From the NCBI GenBank assembly GCA_017624495.1, contig JAGAMY010000022.1, positions 1 through 64,000 on the forward strand: a stretch of DNA of 64,000 bases. Reading direction: 5' to 3'. The position numbers were made by a program, and so were the translations under genes. Positions 42,258 through 49,968 of the stretch are shown piece by piece; within the stretch, counting starts at the first letter, position 1; the number at the start of each line of letters is the position of its first letter. The DNA comes from Lachnospiraceae bacterium (GTDB lineage Bacteria; Bacillota; Clostridia; Lachnospirales; Lachnospiraceae). A model generated the notes under the pieces. The model was not told the DNA's origin, did no database searches, and saw nothing but the letters and a program-made list of their open reading frames with translations.

Positions 42258-42286
42258 ACTTTATCATTAAACCTGGGTTTTGTCAA
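42258..42286 (-). promoter_or_regulatory. Promoter of the mntP leader
   Basis: TTGACA (42286-42281) and TAAAGT (42263-42258) on the minus strand are 17 bp apart. The start point would be near 42251, just ahead of riboswitch P1. The elements overlap the last codons of the upstream gene. Confidence 0.65.
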
Positions 42287-42581
42287 CCTTATTATCCTTT
42301 TCATTTTTGTTCTCATCATCTACCTTTACATTTTTGTAGGCAACCAAAATTGATACCGCTACACCAATACACATCCCCAGTCCCATGCCAAGAGATAATT
42401 TGTCAAAGATTACACCAAAACATGTACCTAAACTTAAACCAATGGCCAGACCAAGGGATATATAGTTTGGTTCAGATTCCTTTTTTTCTTGCTCTACGAT
42501 TTTATTTATTTCATCCATTTTAATGTTTTTGGAACTTTCAGTTATCTGTTCCATATCTGTCTTCTGTTCATTTTCGTTCAT
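42267..42581 (-). CDS. Small glycine-rich membrane protein
   Basis: The 104-residue protein has a charged N-terminal ~38 residues, two hydrophobic segments rich in glycine (YISLGLAIGLSLGTCFGVIF and LGMGLGMCIGVAVSILVAY), and a charged Lys/Asn/Asp tail. The small-residue pattern suggests close helix packing. The stop codon lies inside a palindrome at 42246-42270. It follows a lipoprotein gene by 12 bp. No function is known to me. Confidence 0.72.
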   Translation of the reverse strand: MNENEQKTDMEQITESSKNIKMDEINKIVEQEKKESEPNYISLGLAIGLSLGTCFGVIFDKLSLGMGLGMCIGVAVSILVAYKNVKVDDENKNEKDNKVDKTQV

Positions 42582-42593
42582 GACTTTCTCCTT

Positions 42594-43145
42594 TTACTTA
42601 AAGTAACTGATAATATGTATAGCTGTTTTTGGAATCGAATTCGTATCTTTTCCCGACTCCTTCACATCTCCCAAAATTGCAAATGTATATGTATCATATT
42701 CCCATGTAACAAGTATGGTTTTTTCGTCTATGGCATGCTGCACTTTAATTGGAACAACTTCACCTGCCATAGTCTGTCCTTCCCATTTTTCCTCTAAAGA
42801 ATCTTCATAAGTATTTTCTGGCAAATCTGGTATGCCATTCTTTATTGCTAAAAATGTGCAGTCAGCATCTATTATACCGTCCACATACTGAATTTCCAAT
42901 ATACTTTCTTCATTTTTAATAATTTTTTTATCCAATATCCATGCTTCATTTGCTGGAAAATTTATTGCAGGTAAAAACTCACCCTCAGACGTTTCATTTT
43001 TGATTATTTCCTGTGACTTCTGCTGAATCAACACAGTTCTCTCCTGTGTACTCTCTTCTACTGTGTTTTGAGTAATGTTTCCTTTATCCATTGAACAACC
43101 TGTTAAAATGCATATGCTCATACACATTAAAATCCATTTTTTCAT
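42594..43145 (-). CDS. Putative lipoprotein of unknown function
   Basis: The 183-residue product has a lipobox signal, MKKWILMCMSICILTGCSMD, with the lipid-modified Cys at 17. The mature domain is about 165 residues with mixed beta character and no recognised motif. Its start abuts the stop of the RpiB-like gene upstream. It should be anchored to the outer face of the membrane. Confidence 0.8.
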   Translation of the reverse strand: MKKWILMCMSICILTGCSMDKGNITQNTVEESTQERTVLIQQKSQEIIKNETSEGEFLPAINFPANEAWILDKKIIKNEESILEIQYVDGIIDADCTFLAIKNGIPDLPENTYEDSLEEKWEGQTMAGEVVPIKVQHAIDEKTILVTWEYDTYTFAILGDVKESGKDTNSIPKTAIHIISYFK

Positions 43146-43808
43146 TTACTCGCACCTCCCATGTATTTTTACTTCTTTTATTTTCTTATTTAACAATGCT
43201 TTAATTTCATCATCTGTACCATTTTCCATAATATACTTTATAACATTGTGTTTTTGCAATATATGACGAACTATATCTGTATCTACTTCGACTATAATAT
43301 CCTGCCAGTTTCTTTTCACACATGTATTCATGGCTTTCAACAGCTTTGTATCCATTCTTTTTCTATCTGCATCTTTTGCCGGATAACCCACTCCAAACTC
43401 TCCATCAAATAGTTTATCCAATGTGCATTGCAGATTAATTTCTCCTGCCCAGCCAAAGTTCAATCCAAGAGGTAAAGACACGGCGTTACCACCATTGATT
43501 CTGCCAAACAAATAAGCATCCTGTGGTGTCGGTGTATAACCACAGAATACTCCCGGCAAACTGTTGCATGCTAACATCATTCCCTGACCGGATGAACAAC
43601 CGGTAACAATAAAATCAACTGCTTTACCGGAAAGTAATAAACTAATACAAATTGCTATTTCTACATACGAATATATTTCTGTCTCATCCGAAAAAAGACC
43701 AAAGTTGATAACCTCATGTCCATATTCTGCAACAGCTTTCTTCGTACATGCATACAATAATTCATTTTTATCCTTTTGTGATGCTGCCTGTATAATTCCT
43801 ATTTTCAT
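43146..43808 (-). CDS. RpiB/LacA/LacB-family sugar-phosphate isomerase
   Basis: From the ATG at 43808 the product has 220 residues. It keeps the RpiB fold: MKIGIIQAASQKDKNELLY in place of the usual NDHAA start, and DFIVTGCSSGQGMMLACNSLPGVFCG in the active-site loop with a Cys. It then diverges, with a longer C-terminal half unlike canonical RpiB, which is present separately at 19683-20126. It overlaps the HD hydrolase gene by 4 bp. The substrate is probably another phosphosugar. Confidence 0.85.
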   Translation of the reverse strand: MKIGIIQAASQKDKNELLYACTKKAVAEYGHEVINFGLFSDETEIYSYVEIAICISLLLSGKAVDFIVTGCSSGQGMMLACNSLPGVFCGYTPTPQDAYLFGRINGGNAVSLPLGLNFGWAGEINLQCTLDKLFDGEFGVGYPAKDADRKRMDTKLLKAMNTCVKRNWQDIIVEVDTDIVRHILQKHNVIKYIMENGTDDEIKALLNKKIKEVKIHGRCE

Positions 43809-44347
43809 ACGTCCCCTAACTTCCATTTCTCATAGAGTTTTAAGTATTGATTTTCTACCTCTCCAAAAGGTATAAACTGATAATTCAATAAAATTTGTAT
43901 AGGCGGAGCTTCTCCCTCAGTTATTTCATTTAAAAGCTCTTTTAAATCATAGTATAGCAAGTCATCATCAATTTTTTTAATTAATTTCTTCTCTTCTTCA
44001 TTTAATGCCCTGCCCAAAAATTTTTCATAAATAATATCCAACAACTGTTCTTCGATTTGCTGATATTCCGGCAGGGATTGTTTAAATGGGCGTGGAACAT
44101 CCGACATATATGCCTCGCTGGCATCATGAAGCAGACAGCCAAAAATCACATGTTTAGAATATCCCCTCGCCTCTGCTTCTAAGGCGCAGTTGATACAATG
44201 TTGTGCTACGGAAAAGAATGTTTTTACATGTCCGTTTCCACGACAAGTTAAAGACAATGCGTGGGCAATATCGCTAATATCCAGTAATTCTATGTCTGGC
44301 TGCAACGGGTCAAAATGTTTTCCTGTATAGGTTGTGATGTAGCTCAT
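43805..44347 (-). CDS. HD-domain phosphohydrolase (YfbR-like)
   Basis: From the ATG at 44347 the protein has 180 residues with an HD metal site: SVAQHCINC, LLHDASEAYMSD and a later DDDLLYYD. This matches YfbR-like 5'-nucleotidase/HD enzymes often annotated as phosphohydrolases. GGAGGCAGCAAT precedes the chosen start; the frame is open 19 codons upstream into the next gene. It is translationally coupled to the isomerase-like gene. Confidence 0.88.
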   Translation of the reverse strand: MSYITTYTGKHFDPLQPDIELLDISDIAHALSLTCRGNGHVKTFFSVAQHCINCALEAEARGYSKHVIFGCLLHDASEAYMSDVPRPFKQSLPEYQQIEEQLLDIIYEKFLGRALNEEEKKLIKKIDDDLLYYDLKELLNEITEGEAPPIQILLNYQFIPFGEVENQYLKLYEKWKLGDV

Positions 44348-44369
44348 ATTGCTGCCTCCTGTGATTTTA

Positions 44370-46055
44370 CTAACCAATAAGTACTTTCTTTCCTTCAAAT
44401 GCAAAACCGTATTTGCGAATATTTTCTGCTAAAATACCCTCTGCAATCAGATTTGTGGCATACTGCTTTTCTTCTATTTGTGCAAGTGCTGACAAAACTG
44501 TATCCTGTAAAGAGTTCTCTTCATCCGCATCATGTACTTTAAATTCCAATATAATTGCATCTTTACTTTTATCTTTTGGAGAAATCATCACATCATATCT
44601 TCCGAATCCACTTTCCCGATTAGATGTTACAGTATATTCTCCTGCTAAATCTGCAATCAATCCCAGAATAAAACCATGATAAAAACGCTCAGGGGCTTCA
44701 TAAGATGGACTTTTTCCTGTGTCAAAATAACTAAAGCTTTGTAAGGCAACACGGTTCATATATGCATTCATAGCCTTTTTATCTCCTGTAAGCAATGCAT
44801 TTACAAAATCATTATAATCTGGTCTTACTGTTCTAAACCAGCCACGAACCATCCGATAAAACATATCCTTAACCTCACCATTCGTCAGGTTCAGTTCATA
44901 AATCACGTCCATTCCATCAACCGTTTTTTCGTCGTGATTTAACACCTTCAAATAGCCACTGGCAAGTAAAAGGCTAAAAACTGCATTATAATCATCATCC
45001 AATTGATTATAAACAATCTGTTCATCAATTGGACAGCGAATACTTTCACCTTTTAATAACGTTTCAAACGTGGTTTTTATTCTTCGGTTTCCTTCCTGAA
45101 TCAGTTTACCCACAAGACTGTTACTGCTGGTATTCGCCCAGTAAGTGTCTATTTCTCCTTTATCCAAAAAATTGGTAATTGACCACGGATTATAAATATC
45201 TTTCTGTTTTCCAAATACAAATCCATCGTACCAGTATTTTACTTTTTCTTTTTTATCTTCATAACCATATTCTTCCATAGCTGCAAAAACTTCTTCTTCC
45301 GTAAAACCAAAAGCTGTTGCATAGGCACTTGAAGTTGTTGTAACCACTTTTAGATTATTCAAATCCGAAAATATAGATTCTTTACTAACCCTTGTGATTC
45401 CGGTCATTATTGCCCGTTCAAGATAAGGATTGGTTTTGAAAGTAGAATTAAACATACTTCTAGTGAATGCAATCAGTTCCTTCCAATAACCATATACATA
45501 CGCTTCCTGCATAGGTGTATCGTATTCATCCAATAAAATAATGACTTTTTTTCCATAATACCGCTGTAAAAATTCAGACAGACGATATAACGCCAGCGGT
45601 GCATCTTCTTCACTCATACCAAAAACAATCTTTTCAAAATATTTCTTTTCTGCCTCGGAAAGCACATCTGATTTATATACATAATTATGTCTCTCAAATA
45701 ATGCCATGAGTAACTGGCATATACGATAAACTGCTGTTTTATAATTTGTTTCTTTTACATTTGCAAAAGAAAGATAAATAACTGGATATGTTCCCTGCAG
45801 ATTTCGGTATTTTTCCTCTTCCCAAACGCTAAGTCCTTCAAACAAATCCCCTCTGTTCGCATATTTTACAGAAAAAAAACAATCTAACATATCCATATTT
45901 AAAGTTTTTCCGAATCTTCTTGGGCGGGCAATTAAAGTAACATCATCACCACTTTCCCACCATTCTTTTATAAATGATGTTTTATCAATATAAAAATATG
46001 AGCCTTTTATCAGTTTTTCAAAACTTTGTACTCCAATTGCAACTGTTTTTGGCAT
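44370..46055 (-). CDS. AAA-ATPase-like protein with PD-(D/E)XK nuclease domain
   Basis: The 561-residue protein of the PF09820/PF08011 type has YFYIDKTSFIKEWW and ARPRRFGKTLNMDM (P-loop-like) at the N terminus, then LLDEYDTPMQEAY and TGITRVSKESIFSDLNN. The C-terminal PD-(D/E)XK core has YDVMI and ILEFKV. These families are abundant and often multi-copy in Lachnospiraceae and Bacteroidetes, with a suspected mobile or defence-related role that is unproven. It lies at an accessory boundary. Confidence 0.9.
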   Translation of the reverse strand: MPKTVAIGVQSFEKLIKGSYFYIDKTSFIKEWWESGDDVTLIARPRRFGKTLNMDMLDCFFSVKYANRGDLFEGLSVWEEEKYRNLQGTYPVIYLSFANVKETNYKTAVYRICQLLMALFERHNYVYKSDVLSEAEKKYFEKIVFGMSEEDAPLALYRLSEFLQRYYGKKVIILLDEYDTPMQEAYVYGYWKELIAFTRSMFNSTFKTNPYLERAIMTGITRVSKESIFSDLNNLKVVTTTSSAYATAFGFTEEEVFAAMEEYGYEDKKEKVKYWYDGFVFGKQKDIYNPWSITNFLDKGEIDTYWANTSSNSLVGKLIQEGNRRIKTTFETLLKGESIRCPIDEQIVYNQLDDDYNAVFSLLLASGYLKVLNHDEKTVDGMDVIYELNLTNGEVKDMFYRMVRGWFRTVRPDYNDFVNALLTGDKKAMNAYMNRVALQSFSYFDTGKSPSYEAPERFYHGFILGLIADLAGEYTVTSNRESGFGRYDVMISPKDKSKDAIILEFKVHDADEENSLQDTVLSALAQIEEKQYATNLIAEGILAENIRKYGFAFEGKKVLIG

Positions 46056-46129
46056 GTTATATCCTATCCTTTCCGTAAATTATTTCTGGTATAGATATCG
46101 CTACATATATAAAACACAAATGCTTTACA

Positions 46130-46330
46130 CTAAATAAAAAAATTCCCTATTCCCAGTATCCCTACTCCAATACCTAGCACTACTATAGTAATCATTCTCG
46201 ATAAAATATATCTTCTATGTATCTGTATCTCTTCCTGCTCATGTTTTTTACAATATCTTGATAATTGTATGTAAATGACTACTCCTATAATACTTAGACT
46301 AATCTGTACAATTCCAATTGCTAATTTCAT
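46130..46330 (-). CDS. Small two-helix membrane protein
   Basis: The 66-residue product has two membrane segments (IGIVQISLSIIGVVIYIQL and MITIVVLGIGVGILGIGNFF) around a short charged loop (CKKHEQEEIQIHRR). Its start overlaps the stop of the truncated GNAT gene by 4 bp. No family is recognised. Confidence 0.65.
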   Translation of the reverse strand: MKLAIGIVQISLSIIGVVIYIQLSRYCKKHEQEEIQIHRRYILSRMITIVVLGIGVGILGIGNFFI

Positions 46331-46683
46331 TTTAACTCCTTTACAGACTTCATATTCAAAATCATTCCATTTTCAATTTCTTTAAACCCCATTTTTTTAT
46401 ACATAGGCTTTCCCATCTCAGAGGCGTTCAGCATAATAATTTTATACTCCCTTGCTATAGCTGCTTCCACAATTTTTCTTAAAATAGTCATTCCAATACA
46501 TTTCATATTATCCTCTGCTAAAACCACATCGCATGTATTATTCGCAAGTGCATTCTTAAAATATAGATAACAGTTATCTTTCAACAAACTATAATTATCA
46601 TTATTCTCACTAATTTCTATAAAACTTAACCTCTGTGAAACCAGCAAATCAATGTCGTTGCATGTTGCAAATCTATAGTTCAT
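46327..46683 (-). pseudogene. GNAT acetyltransferase with in-frame internal deletion
   Basis: The 118-residue frame starts MNYRFATCNDIDLL and ends MYKKMGFKEIENGMILNM, as a normal GNAT of this family would. In the middle it passes directly from EDNMKCIG to MTILRKIVEAA. Intact relatives have about 45 residues there, including beta-4 and the R/Q-x-x-G-x-G/A loop that binds acetyl-CoA, ending in GIG before TILRKI. The repeat of IG at the join suggests a slip deletion. Without that loop it should not acetylate. The start at 46683 overlaps the previous gene by 11 bp. Confidence 0.78.
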
Positions 46684-47173
46684 ATCCAATATCTCCTATT
46701 CTGAAATCATACACCATAATATACTCTTCTTCATTCTCATCAACAATTTCAAACCCAAGACTTCTATACATCTTTACTGCATAATTTGCCTTCTGAACTG
46801 CTAATGATGCCTTTTTATACCTTCTTTCCTTAAGCTCTGTCAACATTTTTTTCATTAATGCCGTACCTATTCCACATCCACGATATTCCTTGTATAGAGA
46901 TATCGCAAATGATGGTACATCCGCCTCGATATGCCCATAATCATTCATCACCCGTACCCATACAGCACCGATGATTTTGCGATTCACCTCCGCAACAAAG
47001 CAGATATCATCCTTTTCTTGTCCAAAATTTCGAACATACACCTGTAATTCTTCTGTTTGAATGATAGATTTCGGCGGTGCCTGAACATTTTCTGGAATGA
47101 ATATGGCTTCATAAAGAAAATCATTCAAAATTTCATATTCGTCACTTGTAATTTTACGGATGTTATAGTTCAT
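46673..47173 (-). CDS. GNAT-family N-acetyltransferase
   Basis: From the ATG at 47173 (GGGGGAG upstream) the protein has 166 residues with the GNAT core: CFVAEVNRKIIGAVW, SFAISLYKEYRGCGIGTALMKKM with the intact acetyl-CoA loop, and AVKMYRSLGFEIVDE. The acceptor is unknown. It precedes the broken GNAT gene. Confidence 0.9.
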   Translation of the reverse strand: MNYNIRKITSDEYEILNDFLYEAIFIPENVQAPPKSIIQTEELQVYVRNFGQEKDDICFVAEVNRKIIGAVWVRVMNDYGHIEADVPSFAISLYKEYRGCGIGTALMKKMLTELKERRYKKASLAVQKANYAVKMYRSLGFEIVDENEEEYIMVYDFRIGDIGYEL

Positions 47174-47186
47174 ATCTTTCTCCCCC

Positions 47187-47897
47187 TTATTCCCCTTCCA
47201 AATCACACGCTTTTTCAAACAATTCTCTTAAAGATACTGCTCCCTTTTCTTTCCAATTCACAAGTCCACTTGAACTTGCAAATGCCTTTTTGGTAAAGCC
47301 CGAACGCTCCCAACCTTTATACGCTAATGCATACCAAAATACTTCTTCTGCTAATCTTTTTATATTAACGATTTCATCCTCTATGAATTGAGCAACAAAA
47401 TTATACTTACACAAATCTTTATCATCTCGCATATATCCCAGTATATAACCATTTTCTGTCGTCTGCTCAAATTCTATTTCACATAAAAACAATTCCTTTC
47501 TACCCGCAAATAATGTTTCTGCCACATGAAAATCCGATGTATCATACTTTGTAAGCTGTGTCCGCAAGGAGCTCTTTGGTTTTTCTATATTGTAAAAATA
47601 TTTCCCATCCGGGGAAAATGCAAATCCTTCATCCTGTGCTCCAATGCGGGTAATGACAATTTTTTTCACCAATTCTAGTCTGTCTAAATCGTATACAGCT
47701 AAAATCCCCTCTGTAGATTTGGCAACGAATATGTTTGTATTTGGCATAAAAACTCCGGCATATACATATCGCATATCTTGAAATCTTGCCAGTTTCTGAT
47801 TTTCCTGATTATAAACATATACGCTGCCACCTGTACATCCTACACGATAAATTCCATTGTCATAATATCCCCAAAAGTTTCTATTTTTAATATCCAT
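47187..47897 (-). CDS. Unknown protein with beta-propeller-like repeats
   Basis: The 236-residue product has several WD/YVTN-like strands (SVYVYNQENQKLARF, GILAVYDLDRLELVKK, GFAFSPDGKYFYNI), which suggests a partial propeller or sugar-phosphatase-type blade set. There is no signal peptide. The start overlaps the 47887-48363 gene by 11 bp, so the two are likely a pair. The role is unknown. Confidence 0.75.
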   Translation of the reverse strand: MDIKNRNFWGYYDNGIYRVGCTGGSVYVYNQENQKLARFQDMRYVYAGVFMPNTNIFVAKSTEGILAVYDLDRLELVKKIVITRIGAQDEGFAFSPDGKYFYNIEKPKSSLRTQLTKYDTSDFHVAETLFAGRKELFLCEIEFEQTTENGYILGYMRDDKDLCKYNFVAQFIEDEIVNIKRLAEEVFWYALAYKGWERSGFTKKAFASSSGLVNWKEKGAVSLRELFEKACDLEGE

Positions 47898-48363
47898 ACG
47901 TTTGTAAAACCCATTTTTTCGCTAATATAGAATACACGCCACCTGTTGTCTGCTGTTGAAATAAATGATATTCGTCCAACCGCTTTAATATTTTTTCCAT
48001 ATCTTCTCTATAGTTTAATAAATCGTGCTCGTCCTCGGCATCATATGTATAATCACCATGAAAAAGAAAATTCTCTTTGCGAATTTTAAAATTTCTCTCA
48101 ATCATGGCTTCTTTTTCTGTTTTATCGAAAATTTCATAAAATCCACAACATTCTGCACCAATTGGATTGTCAAAATAATTCATATGAAATTCAACAGCGA
48201 CAACCTTTTTAAAAGTAAGTTTTTTCTGTACTTTCCGCTGTAATTTCTCATCATATATTTTCAATTCATAAGAAACTTTTGTTTTATGACATTTTGGAAC
48301 AATTTTTAATTTTGTCAATTGTGCATCATAAGTTATTAAGACTAATTTTGATTTATTTTCCAT
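47887..48363 (-). CDS. Unknown 158-residue protein paired with the propeller-like gene
   Basis: From the ATG at 48363 (AGGAG 6-7 bases upstream) the product has 158 residues. It is rich in Lys and Glu, with a strand-rich N-terminal half and a helical region DMEKILKRLDEYHLF before TTGGVYSILAKKWVLQ. No known domain is recognised. The overlap with the next gene suggests coupled expression. Confidence 0.72.
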   Translation of the reverse strand: MENKSKLVLITYDAQLTKLKIVPKCHKTKVSYELKIYDEKLQRKVQKKLTFKKVVAVEFHMNYFDNPIGAECCGFYEIFDKTEKEAMIERNFKIRKENFLFHGDYTYDAEDEHDLLNYREDMEKILKRLDEYHLFQQQTTGGVYSILAKKWVLQTYGY

Positions 48364-48426
48364 ATTCGCTCCTACACGCAAGTAACTGCATTTATCTAAC
48401 CATTGTATAAAATCTACATTTCAAAG

Positions 48427-48750
48427 TTATGAATATCGACTCAAAATCTTTTTATATTTCCTATATACTACAAAAATGCCGACTGTACAATCCAAGCACA
48501 ACATAACTATGCCCAAAATGGGTACCACCACAAATCCGATTCCTGTAAATAAAAATGCAACTGCACATTTTTTATACATTTCCGCCATATTTTCATTATA
48601 CTCACGAATATTTTTTACTTTCGATTTTAAAGTAGTATCGCCACTCCAGAAATTTATTGGTTCAAAACTATCTTTTCCATATGTAGAAATAATAAAAAAC
48701 GGAACTGCACACATTATACAAGAAACTAATGCTATTATTCTTCCAACCAT
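48427..48750 (-). CDS. Small membrane protein
   Basis: The 107-residue product has an N-terminal helix (MVGRIIALVSCIMCAVPFFII), a ~35-residue exposed loop (KDSFEPINFWSG to NENMAEMYKK), a long second hydrophobic region (CAVAFLFTGIGFVVVPILGI) and a third helix before a basic tail. This layout resembles the DUF3784-like small membrane proteins of clostridia, but I am not certain. It lies 6 bp after the GGADGPT mini-protein. Confidence 0.7.
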   Translation of the reverse strand: MVGRIIALVSCIMCAVPFFIISTYGKDSFEPINFWSGDTTLKSKVKNIREYNENMAEMYKKCAVAFLFTGIGFVVVPILGIVMLCLDCTVGIFVVYRKYKKILSRYS

Positions 48751-48756
48751 ACTTAA

Positions 48757-48990
48757 TTATTTTCCTTTCTTAAAAAGAAGCAGCACAGCAGCAACAATGA
48801 AAACTACACCTGCTGCTATTCCAATTCCCGATGCAGCATTTCCTACTTTTCCTGCCAAAAATACAGAAGTAGGACCATCTGCTCCACCTATAATAGAAAC
48901 GGAAACAGCTTCTTTTTGTTTTACTATGATTCCACCTAAAATAATGCAAATTCCAACCAAACCGGATATAATTCCAAGTATTTTTTTCAT
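48757..48990 (-). CDS. Mini-protein with OadB-type GGADGPT motif
   Basis: The 77-residue product has an N-terminal membrane helix (ILGIISGLVGICIILGGII), the segment SVSIIGGADGPTSVFLAGKV, and a second helix with a FKKGK end. GGADGPT is the signature of the beta subunit of Na+-translocating decarboxylases (OadB/GcdB type), where it lies in a pore-associated region. Here it is alone between two helices, without the rest of the ~400-residue pump. A clean ribosome site supports expression. Confidence 0.78.
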   Translation of the reverse strand: MKKILGIISGLVGICIILGGIIVKQKEAVSVSIIGGADGPTSVFLAGKVGNAASGIGIAAGVVFIVAAVLLLFKKGK

Positions 48991-49053
48991 TCTATTTCTC
49001 CTTTTTTCATCACTTTATCTTTTGCACCCACTCTAGTTCCTTAGCAGGAACAA

Positions 49054-49536
49054 TCACATAATTTTCTGCTCCTTCATTAATTCTTTCACCATAAATACAT
49101 CTGCCACTTGGTTATCATTATATCTGTCCGTAAAAACAAATCCTGTTTTTTTATATAATTTTATAGAATTCTCTGATGTCGACAATGTATCCAGATATAT
49201 TTTAACATAACCTTTGTCTTTTGCATATTCAATGGCGGTTGACAATAAAAATTTTCCCAGTTTTTTCCCTTGATATTCTTTATATAAAAATAGTGATTTC
49301 AACTCACATCTTCCTTTATCCATGTATTTTATAGCAATAGTTCCTATTATTTTCTTTTCATCATACAAACACCAAAATTTTTCAAAATTTTTGAAAATAT
49401 CTTTATAATAACTATGTCGTCCATCCAGCTCTAAATTCCTGCCGGATTCCGGCATGACTTTTCGTAAAAAACAGATGATTTCACCCTGTAATTCCACATG
49501 ATATTCTTTAATTTCAAAATCTGTTAGCCTATGCAT
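49054..49536 (-). CDS. GNAT-family N-acetyltransferase
   Basis: From the ATG at 49536 (GGAGGG 8 bases upstream) the product has 160 residues. The core is complete: FWCLYDEKKIIGTIAI, LKSLFLYKEYQGKKLGKFLL with the acetyl-CoA loop, and SIKLYKKTGFVFTDRY. The substrate is unknown. It lies between small membrane proteins and the XRE gene. Confidence 0.88.
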   Translation of the reverse strand: MHRLTDFEIKEYHVELQGEIICFLRKVMPESGRNLELDGRHSYYKDIFKNFEKFWCLYDEKKIIGTIAIKYMDKGRCELKSLFLYKEYQGKKLGKFLLSTAIEYAKDKGYVKIYLDTLSTSENSIKLYKKTGFVFTDRYNDNQVADVFMVKELMKEQKIM

Positions 49537-49609
49537 ACATTTTTCCCTCCACAACAAATCCATATCCTTACACATAATTTTACATAATTCTTATTTGAAT
49601 TACCACAAA

Positions 49610-49656
49610 AAAGTAAGAAACAACACGTTTCATACCACGCATATGTCTCTTACTTT
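49610..49656 (-). terminator. Terminator after the XRE regulator gene
   Basis: Nine-bp arms (49610-49618 and 49648-49656) enclose a long loop and are followed on the minus strand by a T run. The hairpin begins 17 bases after the stop at 49673. Confidence 0.65.
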
Positions 49657-49672
49657 ACATTTTACTGTCTTT

Positions 49673-49924
49673 TTATGCACTTTTCTGTATACTCTCATCC
49701 ATTTTCAACACCAAAATTTCTTCTAAATGTACACCAAATATCCTGGATAAAACCACAAGATTATCTACGGTAGGCATTGCAAGACCTTTTTGCCATTTAT
49801 AAATAGCCTGTGGTGTGGTAAAACCGAAAATATCCTGTAAATCTTTTACAGACATTCCTGTTTGCTGTCTTAAATTTTTTATGTTTGCGCCTGTACGGCT
49901 CATATCTATTGTTGGTAAATTCAT
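49673..49924 (-). CDS. XRE-family DNA-binding protein
   Basis: From the ATG at 49924 (GGAG about 8 bases upstream) the product has 83 residues. Its helix-turn-helix is typical: GANIKNLRQQTGMSVKDLQD, FGFTTPQAIYKWQKG, and MPTVDNLVVLSRIFGVHLEEIL. It lies 44 bp after rtcB, so it may be co-transcribed. The target is not known. Confidence 0.88.
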   Translation of the reverse strand: MNLPTIDMSRTGANIKNLRQQTGMSVKDLQDIFGFTTPQAIYKWQKGLAMPTVDNLVVLSRIFGVHLEEILVLKMDESIQKSA

Positions 49925-49968
49925 CCTTTTATCTCCTGTTCCGGTCATCTGACCAGAACAGTGTCTGT

